Assembly: GCF_042767895.1 (NCBI RefSeq)
Contig: NC_091590.1
Coordinates: 3,895,277-3,910,276 of the forward strand
From: Penaeus vannamei
Lineage: Eukaryota > Arthropoda > Malacostraca > Decapoda > Penaeidae
Direction of reading: 5' to 3'
DNA: 15,000 nucleotides
The position numbers and the translations under genes are program-made. Positions 1 to 15,000 of the stretch are shown here, one piece after another (position 1 is the first letter of the stretch; each line of letters opens with the position of its first letter). The notes beneath the pieces were generated by a model. That model worked only from the letters and a program-made list of their open reading frames with translations. It had not been told where the DNA came from and ran no database searches.

Positions 1-262
1 AGATAGAGAAAGACAGACAGACTGAGAAACATAGAGAGAGAGAGAGAGACAGAGAAACAGAAAGAGAGAGAGAGACAGACAGTCAGACAGAGAAACACAG
101 AGAGAGAGGGGTGGTGAGGGATATATATATAGAGAGAGGGGGGGGTGAGGGATATATATAGAGAGAGAGGGGGGGTGAGGGATATATATATAGAGAGAGA
201 GAGGGGGGGGGGAGTTAGGAGAGAGAGAGGGGGGAGAGGCAGGAGGGGGAGAGAGAATGAGA
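1..262. repeat. Purine-rich (GA)n / composite minisatellite
   Basis: Almost pure A/G on the plus strand. From about 107 to 215 a composite unit of roughly 30 bp recurs three times: a GA run, a run of seven or more G, then GTGAGG and a short (TA)n. The rest is degenerate (GA)n and GACA-type repeat. No coding potential is visible. Confidence 0.85.
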
Positions 263-633
263 GAGATAATTACTATCCATTATAATTCTCACATATGCGT
301 ATAGCATTGTCTTGCTCCTAGTTCAAAAAACGAATAATTCTGTTTTGAAAGAAGCATTAACAGGTTATTATGATAAGTATTGTGTATTTTTTTTTTTTTC
401 TAATTGTATGAAATAAACTTAATAACTGCAACCAATAAATAATTTTCTTCCGATAAAGAAATAACGGAGACCATACCCGAATTGCCGCAAATTGTCAAAA
501 ATAAACAAGAAAAAAAAAAAAAACACTTCAAGGTACAAGGTTTCGTTGCAACTAAAATTAGGAACCATTTTTTTTTTTTTTTTATCGTAAGGCTCAACCC
601 ACGAACATAACCATACGCCAAAAACCCTTAAGC
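263..633. other. AT-rich intergenic stretch, no gene seen
   Basis: This stretch holds only homopolymer tracts: poly(T) near 388-400, poly(A) near 511-523 and poly(T) near 569-583. A short minus-strand open frame at 400-621 is rich in lysine and phenylalanine because of those homopolymers, and is not a convincing gene. Confidence 0.5.
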
Positions 634-872
634 TGCTGTCACACTAGCACTTTTTCCGTCAATTTTATGACAATGTTCTGATATTTTGTCCATTTTTTGA
701 GCGAATTGTCGATTCTCCAGTCAGACGATAATAACCGTTTCCGCCTGAAAACCTTTCCGTCAACTTTTTTCAGCCAAGCAAAGTCAAATCAAGATCTATA
801 TTCGAGAATGTTTGCATTTATGTTAAATAAAACTGCCAAAAGATTGACGGAAAAAGTGCCAGCGTGACAGCA
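634..872. mobile_element. MITE-like element with about 33-bp terminal inverted repeats
   Basis: The left end (634-666) starts TGCTGTCAC and contains GCACTTTTTCCGTCAAT. The right end (840-872) is its reverse complement, matching at 30 of 33 positions by eye. The element is about 239 bp with no coding capacity. The motif TTCCGTCAA recurs inside, near 746-757, as a subterminal repeat. The flanks CCTTAAG (left) and CCTTCAG (right) are a weak target-site-duplication candidate. Size and structure fit a non-autonomous DNA transposon. I cannot assign a superfamily. Confidence 0.8.
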
Positions 873-1156
873 CCTTCAGAGCTAGGGGTCCCTTTTTTAG
901 GACGAGGCTATGCCGGGTCGGGTTTTATTTTATATCTGAGAGTGAGAGGTGAAAGGTAATTCTAGCCGGAAGGACAAGGACAAGACTCGCGGCAGAGAAA
1001 AGGTGACGTGGCGCGCCCGCGGACAGCCGGGTCACCTCAAGTCACACACAGACACTCACATTATATATATATAATATATATATCCTATAAAACCAAGGTA
1101 GGCACGCGGAGAACTTACGTAGAACCTCGACTTACGGTTTCTACAGGTCGGCACCC
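873..1156. other. GC-rich island, no gene assigned
   Basis: About 960-1060 is clearly more GC-rich than the surroundings, with several CpGs including GGCGCGCCCGCGG. A palindromic AT run follows near 1062-1083, then a CTACAG near 1141. Short open frames cross it, but I recognise no protein family and no clear exon boundaries. Confidence 0.35.
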
Positions 1157-1184
1157 TGTGCGTGTGTGTGTGAGAGAGAGAGAT

Positions 1185-1279
<95 letters not shown>

Positions 1280-1321
1280 GAGCGTGTGCGTTTGTGTGTG
1301 TGTGTGTGCGTGTGTGAGCGT

Positions 1322-1363
<42 letters not shown>

Positions 1364-1370
1364 TAGAGAT
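1157..1370. repeat. Compound microsatellite (GT)n-(GA)n-(GT)n-(GA)n
   Basis: A short GT run is followed by a long, almost perfect GA run of roughly 100 bp, then an interrupted GT run and a final GA run. Both strands have open frames (Arg-Glu and Ser-Leu dipeptide repeats), which are artefacts of dinucleotide periodicity. Confidence 0.95.
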
Positions 1371-1439
1371 TGTTGCTCTATTTGTATTTTCTCAGCCAAT
1401 GATTAACATTTTCTCTCTTTTTTCAATCCGCGAACTGAT

Positions 1440-3361
1440 GATGATTAAACAATACTGGAGATGAAAATAAAGAACAATAACAGCGACTCTAGTGATAGTG
1501 TTAACAGCAAGAAAAATATTGTTAAAAAGAGTAAATGAAATTATATTAATAATGTAAAAATGAAAGTGAGAATAATAAGAACAAGAATAACTTTAAAAAT
1601 AAATGAATTATGATTGATGGTGATGAGTAAATTATTGATAACAAATAATAACAACTTATGATAATCAGAAAATTTGTGATAATAATTGATGATGATAATC
1701 ACGTAGATGGTGATATTGATAACCATGATGATAATAATAATTGATAATGATTATCATGAGGATGATGGTAATAATAATAATAATAATAATGATAATAATA
1801 ATAATGAAAATGATAATATTGGTAATAATGATGTCAATAGTGATAACAATAATAACAATAAAAATAATTAAAACGAAAAACTAATGATAATAAAAATGAT
1901 ATAATCAACCTGGCATTATATTTGATAATAAGAATAATCATGGTAATGGTAGTACGAGTAACTATAATAATAATGATAACAACAACAACAACAACAACAA
2001 CAACAATAATAATAATGATAATAATAATAATAATAATAATGAAAAGTAAATAATAATTATAATAATCATTATTAACAATAACACTATTATTATCGACATA
2101 ATCATTATCATTATTACTATTATTATGATGATGAAGATCATAATGATGAAATTACTTCTACCACTAAAAGTAATAATGATAATGGCAATGATATTTGTAA
2201 TAATAATGATAACAATAATAATAATGATAATAATGATAACAATAATAGTAATAATGATAATAATAATAGTGATAATGATAATAATAATAGTAATAATGAT
2301 AAAACAATGAATATAACAGTAATGATGATTATAATGATAAAAATTATACCAATTATAATAACAATGATAATGATAATAATGATGATAATGATGATGATAA
2401 TAATAGTAATAAAGATAAAGATAATAACAATAATAATAATGATGACAATAAAAATAATAATGATATTCATGAGGATAATAATGATGATAATGATGATAAT
2501 GGAAATAATGATGATGATAATAATGACAATACTAATAATAGCATAAATTATGATAAAAACGTTTATAATCATAATATTGATAATAATGGACATACAAAAT
2601 AAGCATAATAACAATTATAATAATGATCAGAATAATAACAATTATAATGACAATTTCCAGCGCGATGCACTGTAAGTCCTCAGTCATTTGTAATATATTT
2701 ATGGAATGCAAATAAAGAAATTGTTTATGATTTGAATCGAGTAAAAAATTTAAATAGCAATTAAAATGGCTAAATATTGACGCTAATATTTTTACACACG
2801 ATAAAAATAATGATACTGAGAGTTACAGTATAAAGATATTAATTATGATGATAACACTAGTATTATTAGTAATATTACCATGGAAGTGTTAAATTTAGCA
2901 TAAATGATTATAATAATGATGAATAAAGAACTGTAATGAATGTGATAATGCTGTTACAACGATCAATGATAAGAATAACAGTAACGATAACGATGGTAAG
3001 AATATAACGATACTAAGAATAACAATAACGATAATGATGACAAAAATCATGATAATGATAGCACTATCAAAATGACAAGTATTATGACAAAATAATGGTG
3101 AGATTAATACAAATAAGAATAACAACGAGTTGTAGGATGAACGCAAAACAACCACAAATAAACTACAGATTTGTATGAAATAAGGTTTACAATAATGAAA
3201 ATGAGGTTAAATATGGGATTTAAGTCGGTTATTTTGTAATTTTTGGGTAGATTAACAATGGTAAAACGTTTGAGATCTTTTGTTAGAGGAACATTGGAGT
3301 CAAATAAAGGTTATGGAGGTAGATTAACAAAATAATAATATCAATAATAATAATAATAATA
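1440..3361. repeat. AT-rich trinucleotide block (AAT/GAT/AAC)n
   Basis: Nearly 2 kb of degenerate repeats built from AAT, GAT and AAC triplets. It is densest at about 1720-2560, with an (AAC)n run near 1980-2005 and a final (AAT)n run near 3340-3361. From 2660 to 3330 the triplets become sparser. Open frames here encode Ile/Met/Asn runs and are artefacts. No exon was recognised. Confidence 0.85.
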
Positions 3362-3729
3362 AAGGGGTATATGATTAGATCCCGAAGTATATTTTAAGGC
3401 TGATGAAAGTAGATTATGTACTATTATTTTACATTTTTTTTCATACTTGCAAAAATTACATCAGTACAAGTAATGCCGTGCCTAAAATTATTATTATTTT
3501 TTTTTTTTTATTCTTATCGTGGGGTGAAAGCACTGTATGATTTGTATTCATATTTATATCGATTATCTGAGATGCTGTTAAAAGGACTGCAGTATGTCAG
3601 TATTTTCAGCTTCAACTAATTCCTCAAATAATCATTGTGTTTATCATTTTTGTTTTATTATCATTATTAGTGCATGGGTATGTGTTAGGTTTTTACTGTG
3701 ATTCGAGTGACCATGGCGAAAGTTTCCTT
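3362..3729. other. AT-rich intergenic stretch, no gene seen
   Basis: Unique-looking AT-rich DNA with a poly(T) run near 3500-3510. A 67-codon plus-strand frame (3416-3619) has no recognisable similarity and no good exon boundaries. Confidence 0.4.
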
Positions 3730-4805
<1,076 letters not shown>

Positions 4806-4972
4806 TATAATGATACAATGATGCCCATATCATAAATAAATGTTTAAAAGTATAAAACACGTAATAAAAGTATTGTCTGCGCGTCCAAAGGCGAGTCTCG
4901 ATAATCGGACAATACTTTTATTACGTGTTTTATACTTTTAAACAATTATTTATTTATATGGGTATCATTATA
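4806..4972. mobile_element. Fold-back (snap-back) inverted-repeat element
   Basis: The arms at 4841-4877 and 4908-4944 are perfect 37-bp reverse complements, reading TGTTTAAAAGTATAAAACAC onward. They are separated by a 30-nt loop that is more GC-rich than the arms (4878-4907). Imperfect homology continues outward to TATAATGATA (4806) and TATCATTATA (ending 4972). A recent fold-back MITE is the simplest explanation. No target-site duplication is certain. Confidence 0.75.
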
Positions 4973-5089
4973 CTCACATCAATGCACTCGAGCACATAAC
5001 TGCTGTGCATTAGCGTGAAGATATCTATGATTGTCGTAAAGATGAAAGCTTAAATTCGCAAAATACTTGAGAAACGATTTTGTCCCGAG

Positions 5090-5580
5090 ATAATGGCAAA
5101 AACAATAATGATAACGAACAATGATGATGAAAGCAATATTGATAAGGTTAATGATAAGGAAATAATAATGATGATAACTTTAATGCAATAATAATGATAC
5201 TCGTGGTGATGATAGTTATAAAAGTAGATATGATAACCAGAAGACAATCGCAATAATAAAAATAATTACCATAATTATTATCATAATGATAATGATGGTG
5301 ACAGTAATGATAATCAAAGAAGGGTAATGAAAATTACAATAACAATAGTGATGAAAATAAGAAAAAAATGGTAATAATAGTAATAACGATATACACAATA
5401 ATGATAATTATAATAACAGTAACAACTACAATAATAAAGATAAAATGATAATAAAAAATACATTAATGATGATAATACCAATAAAAATAATGATAATGTA
5501 AAAATAATACACTAACAATCATAATACCAATAATAATAATGATAATGACAACAACAAAACATCAAAAATGGTAACAATGA
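5090..5580. repeat. Second AT-rich trinucleotide block (AAT/GAT)n
   Basis: Degenerate AATAAT and GATAAT repeats run up to about 40 bp before a GT43 exon. The composition matches the block at 1440-3361. No exon was seen inside. Confidence 0.8.
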
Positions 5581-5618
5581 ACTGCAATTTTCCACTCTAA
5601 TTCCTTTTCCTCCCGCAG

Positions 5619-5795
5619 ATTCGCTCAACGAGAGGCGTGTCTGTCTTCCCCGTTGGCTTAGCGAATGACCTGCAGCTGTCGACGCCCGTGGTGAAGGAAG
5701 GGCGGTTCTCCGGCTGGTACGATGACTTCGAGGGCGACTTGCAGTTCCCCGTCGAGTTTGCCGGGTTTGCCTTCTCGGTGGAACTGCTGTTGAAG
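5619..5795 (+). CDS. GT43-like exon (third from last)
   Basis: Bounded by CCCGCAG before and GTAAGG after, this exon has 59 codons in phase 0 at both ends. It encodes VSVFPVGL, then GWYDDF and FPVEFAGFAFSVELLLK. These correspond to the VSVWPVGL, GW and FPxDMAGFAxxLxLLL segments of glucuronosyltransferases. By eye, three acceptor-side residues of the human enzyme (W243, R247, D252) align with F, L and E here. It has higher GC and stronger codon structure than the flanking repeats. Confidence 0.85.
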
Positions 5796-6150
5796 GTAAG
5801 GAGGAATGGAGGTAGTGGAGGAGGAGTGTTGAAAGTAAGGGGGAATGGAGGTAGAGGGAGGAGGAGTGTCGGAGGGAGGGGTTGGGGAGGTAGAGGGGGG
5901 AGGAGTGTCGGAGGGAGGGGTTGGGGAGGAGGAGGGGTGGAGGGATGGAAGGAGGAGGGAGAGGAGGGGTGGTAGAGGGAAGGAGGGGGGCGGAGGAGGA
6001 GTTTAGGGAAGGAGGAGGGGTTGGGGAGGGAGGGGGATGAAGGAAAGGAGGGGCGGAGGGAAAGAGAGAAGGAGGGGTGAAGGGAGGGGGCGGAGGGAAA
6101 GAGAGAAGAAGGAGGGAAGGAAGGGGGGCGGAGGAGGGGTGGAGGGAAGA
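5796..6150 (+). repeat. G-rich purine minisatellite in GT43 intron
   Basis: About 350 bp are nearly pure purine on the transcribed plus strand, built from degenerate units such as GGAATGGAGGTAG and GGAGGGGTTGGGGAGG. The minus strand consequently has a long proline/serine/leucine-rich open frame, which is an artefact. The many GG to GGGGGG runs could allow G-quadruplex or triplex structure. Confidence 0.9.
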
Positions 6151-6170
6151 AGTCTTTGTTCCTCCTCCAG

Positions 6171-6280
6171 CGCCCTCTTGCCAACGTAGCCTGGTCATAT
6201 GACATATGGAAGAGAGCTTTTCGGAGAGTTTTGGCGTCCCACCTGAAAGAATTGAGCTTAAGGCCGAACTCCGTACCAAG
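6171..6280 (+). pseudogene. GT43-like exon (second from last) with apparent frame break
   Basis: Flanked by CTCCTCCAG and GTGAGA, this exon is 110 nt. Reading on from the previous exon gives RPLANVAWSYD. The recognisable family sequence MEESFSESFGVPPERIELKA is in another frame, starting at 6206, and leads in phase to the next exon. A TGA at 6200-6202 closes that second frame upstream. An extra AT within CATATG near 6203-6207, or one lost base, explains both halves. No acceptor between 6203 and 6206 rescues the frame. Confidence 0.7.
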
Positions 6281-6930
<650 letters not shown>

Positions 6931-7523
6931 TGGGTTCGAGTTTGTATCCTTGTCCGTTTATGTTTATATTCTTTTTCTTTAATTTTTGTCAATCATTTAT
7001 TTTCACACAAAGATTATAGTTGCAGCTTTTACCAGTACAATGAGTACATTTGTTGTCGCTCCTGCATTTGCCAACTGCATCCATTAGTCAGTCGCTTGTA
7101 GCATTACCATCATTTTGTTTTACCCAATAATCCGGATGCATTATCCTAATTACCATCACAGAGGGAATTATCATGCTTATCCCATCGAGGAGATTTAACA
7201 CACCATCACGTACTCACGATAGGATTGCCACTATTACCGCAAATCATACGAATGCGATGCTAGAGCCAAGACTTCGGCGTTGGTTAGAGATAATAATCGG
7301 TGATTACCTGTATATCATGATTGAAGAATTTATACAGAATTGTAACACGAGGGATATATTTGCAAAATTCAGCTGAGGCGCAGACGTTATAATGGTAAAT
7401 TAATAAGTTGCAGGCCATCTTAATCTGAAGTCTAGGTTCAATCAACGCATTCGCATGGTTTGCGGTAATGGCGGTAACTAACTCACGCTCCCAATATCAA
7501 TGAAATTTCATACTCATTCGCAG
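6931..7523 (+). other. GT43 intron, unique part before last exon
   Basis: Unique DNA ending in the acceptor TCATTCGCAG at 7514-7523. A 67-codon frame at 7173-7376 has no recognisable similarity and no splice support. Confidence 0.5.
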
Positions 7524-7673
7524 ATACTCGTGTGGAATGTGGAATCATTAATACCCAAACCAGTGACCAGGGATCTGTGTGGCACTCGCTACGACGGCAC
7601 CAATCTACGGTTACTGGAGAAACAGGTGGTGATTGAATGGAAAGCATGCTATTATGGCCCTCCGGTCCCCTGA
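7524..7673 (+). CDS. GT43-like last exon and stop codon
   Basis: After CATTCGCAG the exon reads ILVWNVES in phase 0 and continues for 49 codons to a TGA at 7671-7673. ILVW matches the near-C-terminal VLVWHTRTE of B3GAT enzymes, here with Asn for His and Glu for the second Arg of that motif. The tail that follows (CGTRYDGTNLRLLEKQ, ending in PPVP) is not one I can match. Only the frame that enters from 6206 joins it correctly. Confidence 0.75.
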   Translation: MLVWNVESLIPKPVTRDLCGTRYDGTNLRLLEKQVVIEWKACYYGPPVP

Positions 7674-7735
7674 CGAAGAAGGGTTGGAGGGAAAAGTTGG
7701 AAAAGATGACTGAAGAATTTTTTGTCTGTTTTTCG

Positions 7736-7741
7736 ATTAAA
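7736..7741 (+). terminator. Candidate poly(A) signal ATTAAA for GT43 gene
   Basis: ATTAAA lies 63 nt after the TGA. It is a common signal variant at a plausible distance. Confidence 0.45.
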
Positions 7742-8066
7742 GTTATTATATATATTTATTAGTTATCATTCATCATTTATATTTTGAAGTGGAATTTTGA
7801 TGTTACTTTTTGGTAACATTGATTTTTACAATTGTATGAGCAGAGAGAGAGAGCGAGAGAGTATAAATATACATATATACATACTTAAACATATAAGGAT
7901 GTGTAGGTCACTTTAAAAGGATCCGACTCCCTTAAAAACAGGAGTAACAGCAATTTCCAAGATTTTTTTTATGAGACAGTCTTAAAGGGGGAAGTGTATA
8001 TTATCCTTTTATATTTTATCTAATCATCTCATTCCATTGTACATTTGGTACTAAACCATCGAGAAT

Positions 8067-8072
8067 AATAAA
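8067..8072 (+). terminator. Alternative poly(A) signal AATAAA, plus strand
   Basis: A canonical AATAAA in GAATAATAAAG, about 395 nt after the GT43 stop. Use of this site would bring the two 3' ends within roughly 170 bp of each other. Confidence 0.35.
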
Positions 8073-8235
8073 GTATTAGACTTCCCTTCTGAATATTATT
8101 TCCCCTTTCCTCTTTATAACATGAAGAAGACACAAAAGATCTCACTTTATGAAAACCTATGAAAAGTTGTGTACTTATTGCCATATTGATTCAGGTATAG
8201 GTAAATTTAAACCATTGAGTATATTTTCTAAAATG

Positions 8236-8241
8236 TTTATT
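8236..8241 (-). terminator. Candidate poly(A) signal AATAAA for integrin alpha
   Basis: TTTATT on the plus strand gives AATAAA on the minus strand, about 585 nt beyond the integrin stop codon. It is the first canonical hexamer I noticed in a reasonable place. Confidence 0.45.
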
Positions 8242-8825
8242 TCAAAGATTCCAGATCTATGTATAAAAAAAGAAACTCAACTAAAATAACTTAAGGAAGT
8301 CTACGAGGATTTTTCTATACAACAGTTCACATACAAAAGAACAGAATATCATTGTCAGTCACACCACTTGCAAGAATCTCATGTTAAACATAATTTCTTA
8401 TCGTGACGAAAAAAAGTTGATATTTTCAGATACTTTGAGCAACCCAAACATGATGTGTGTGTGTGTGTGTGTGTGCGAGTATCTGTATGTGTGTGTGTGT
8501 GTGTGTTTATATATTTTTCTAATTTGAATGGTTTTGTTGTACCCTTTCAGGCGATCTGTGTTCGACTTGAACTTCAACCACAGATAATCACACCTTCCCT
8601 TATTTTCAGTCGTCTCTCGTAGAATCAGGAAATGAAAGTTTTCTCAAGGAGACCTATCCGGGAAGAATCATTTATAAGCTTCCTAGTCATTCCAAGATCT
8701 ATATAAAAAAAAATACATTCGATCGATCTTGGGGATCTTCTTAAGGAATGGTCTTTGCGTTAGTTAGGTCCTCTATCTCAACGTCTGGCAATCTGATGGA
8801 GTAGTATTGGCGTTCAGCTGGTCAT
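8242..8825 (-). other. Integrin alpha 3' UTR (inferred)
   Basis: Sequence between the integrin stop and the candidate poly(A) signal. It includes a (GT)n tract at about 8454-8507 that would be (CA)n in the mRNA. No other coding signal was seen. Confidence 0.45.
8454..8507. repeat. (GT)n microsatellite in integrin 3' UTR
   Basis: Two GT runs are separated by GCGAGTATCTGTAT. On the integrin transcript it reads as a CA-rich tract. Confidence 0.9.
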
Positions 8826-14752
<5,927 letters not shown>

Positions 14753-14765
<13 letters not shown>

Positions 14766-14990
14766 CTGTGGACATTAAAATAAAAATATGTTAAATGGAG
14801 TCGAAAATGCTAGCGTAAGGAAAACTTAAATACAGCCATAAAAAAAATAAATGAATAAAAAGATCGACTTTCAGCTAGACCAGCTACCAAATCAAAATAG
14901 ATAAATATAAACATAAAACAAAAATTTTATCCACCTGTTGACATTAAAAAAAATGTTAAACAGGTCGAAAATGCTACCGTAACGAAAACT
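14753..14990. repeat. Duplicated splice-acceptor segment, two diverged copies
   Basis: Copy 1 (about 14753-14826) and copy 2 (about 14922-14990) share CCTGTxGACATTAAAA, ATGTTAAA and GTCGAAAATGCTA-CGTAA-GAAAACT, with small indels. They are about 165-169 bp apart. Copy 1 contains the real acceptor of the exon at 14684-14765. Copy 2 keeps a CAG at the same place. Confidence 0.85.
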
Positions 14991-15000
14991 TCGGTTAAAT

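Larger units (their letters stand above)
7674..8235. other. Convergent 3' region, no further gene
   Basis: Contains the GT43 3' UTR, a short (GA)n run near 7841-7861 and poly(A) signals. No additional exon is visible on either strand. Confidence 0.5.

Noticed and set aside
1008..1406. 132-codon plus-strand frame (Arg-Glu and Cys-Val runs) and its minus-strand Ser-Leu shadow
   Set aside because: Both are produced by (GA)n and (GT)n repeats. Only about 40 residues come from unique sequence, with no recognisable domain.
2138..2614. 158-codon Ile-rich minus-strand frame resembling a membrane protein
   Set aside because: It comes entirely from AAT/GAT trinucleotide repeats; the hydrophobicity is a by-product.
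7173..7376. 67-codon plus-strand open frame in the GT43 intron
   Set aside because: No family similarity was noted and it does not link in phase to the neighbouring exons; treated as intronic noise.

Overview
The window looks like nuclear DNA of a decapod crustacean, most likely a penaeid-type shrimp. This is an inference from two things: an extreme density of simple repeats ((GT)n, (GA)n, (AT)n and AAT/GAT blocks throughout), and short animal-type exons with consensus GT/AG splice sites. No bacterial or viral genes are visible.

Two protein-coding genes can be read, arranged tail to tail. On the minus strand, 14765 down to 8826, are the last eleven exons of an integrin alpha subunit. All splice phases agree. 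Joined, the exons total 1476 nt, giving 491 residues plus a stop. The protein runs from the end of the thigh domain through the genu cysteines, calf-1, calf-2, the transmembrane helix and a cytoplasmic GFFKR tail. The N-terminal beta-propeller lies beyond position 15000. On the plus strand, 5619 to 7673, are the last three exons of a GT43-family (beta-1,3-glucuronosyltransferase-like, B3GAT) gene. Its middle exon seems to carry a frameshift, and most of the expected active-site residues differ, so it is either a degenerate copy or a very divergent paralogue. Its upstream exons were not found. The two stop codons are about 1.15 kb apart, with poly(A) signals on both strands between them.

Layout: 1-262 purine-rich repeats; 634-872 a small inverted-repeat transposon (MITE-like); 1157-1370 compound GT/GA microsatellite; 1440-3361 AT-rich trinucleotide block; 3730-3937 (GT)n; 4806-4972 a fold-back element with 37-bp perfect arms; 5090-5580 a second AT-rich trinucleotide block; 5619-7673 the GT43 exons, with a G-rich minisatellite and an AT/GT tract in the introns; 7674-8825 the two 3' ends; 8826-14765 the integrin exons, with microsatellites and minisatellites in the introns; 14766-15000 further integrin intron.

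The most unusual theme is in the integrin introns. Several 3' splice-site neighbourhoods carry tandem duplications or minisatellites that repeat splice-like signals: a duplicated acceptor before the exon at 12232-12395, a diverged duplicated acceptor before the exon at 14684-14765, about 40 copies of a pyrimidine-tract-plus-TAG unit before the exon at 13421-13553, and eight copies of a branch-point-like unit before the exon at 10227-10384.
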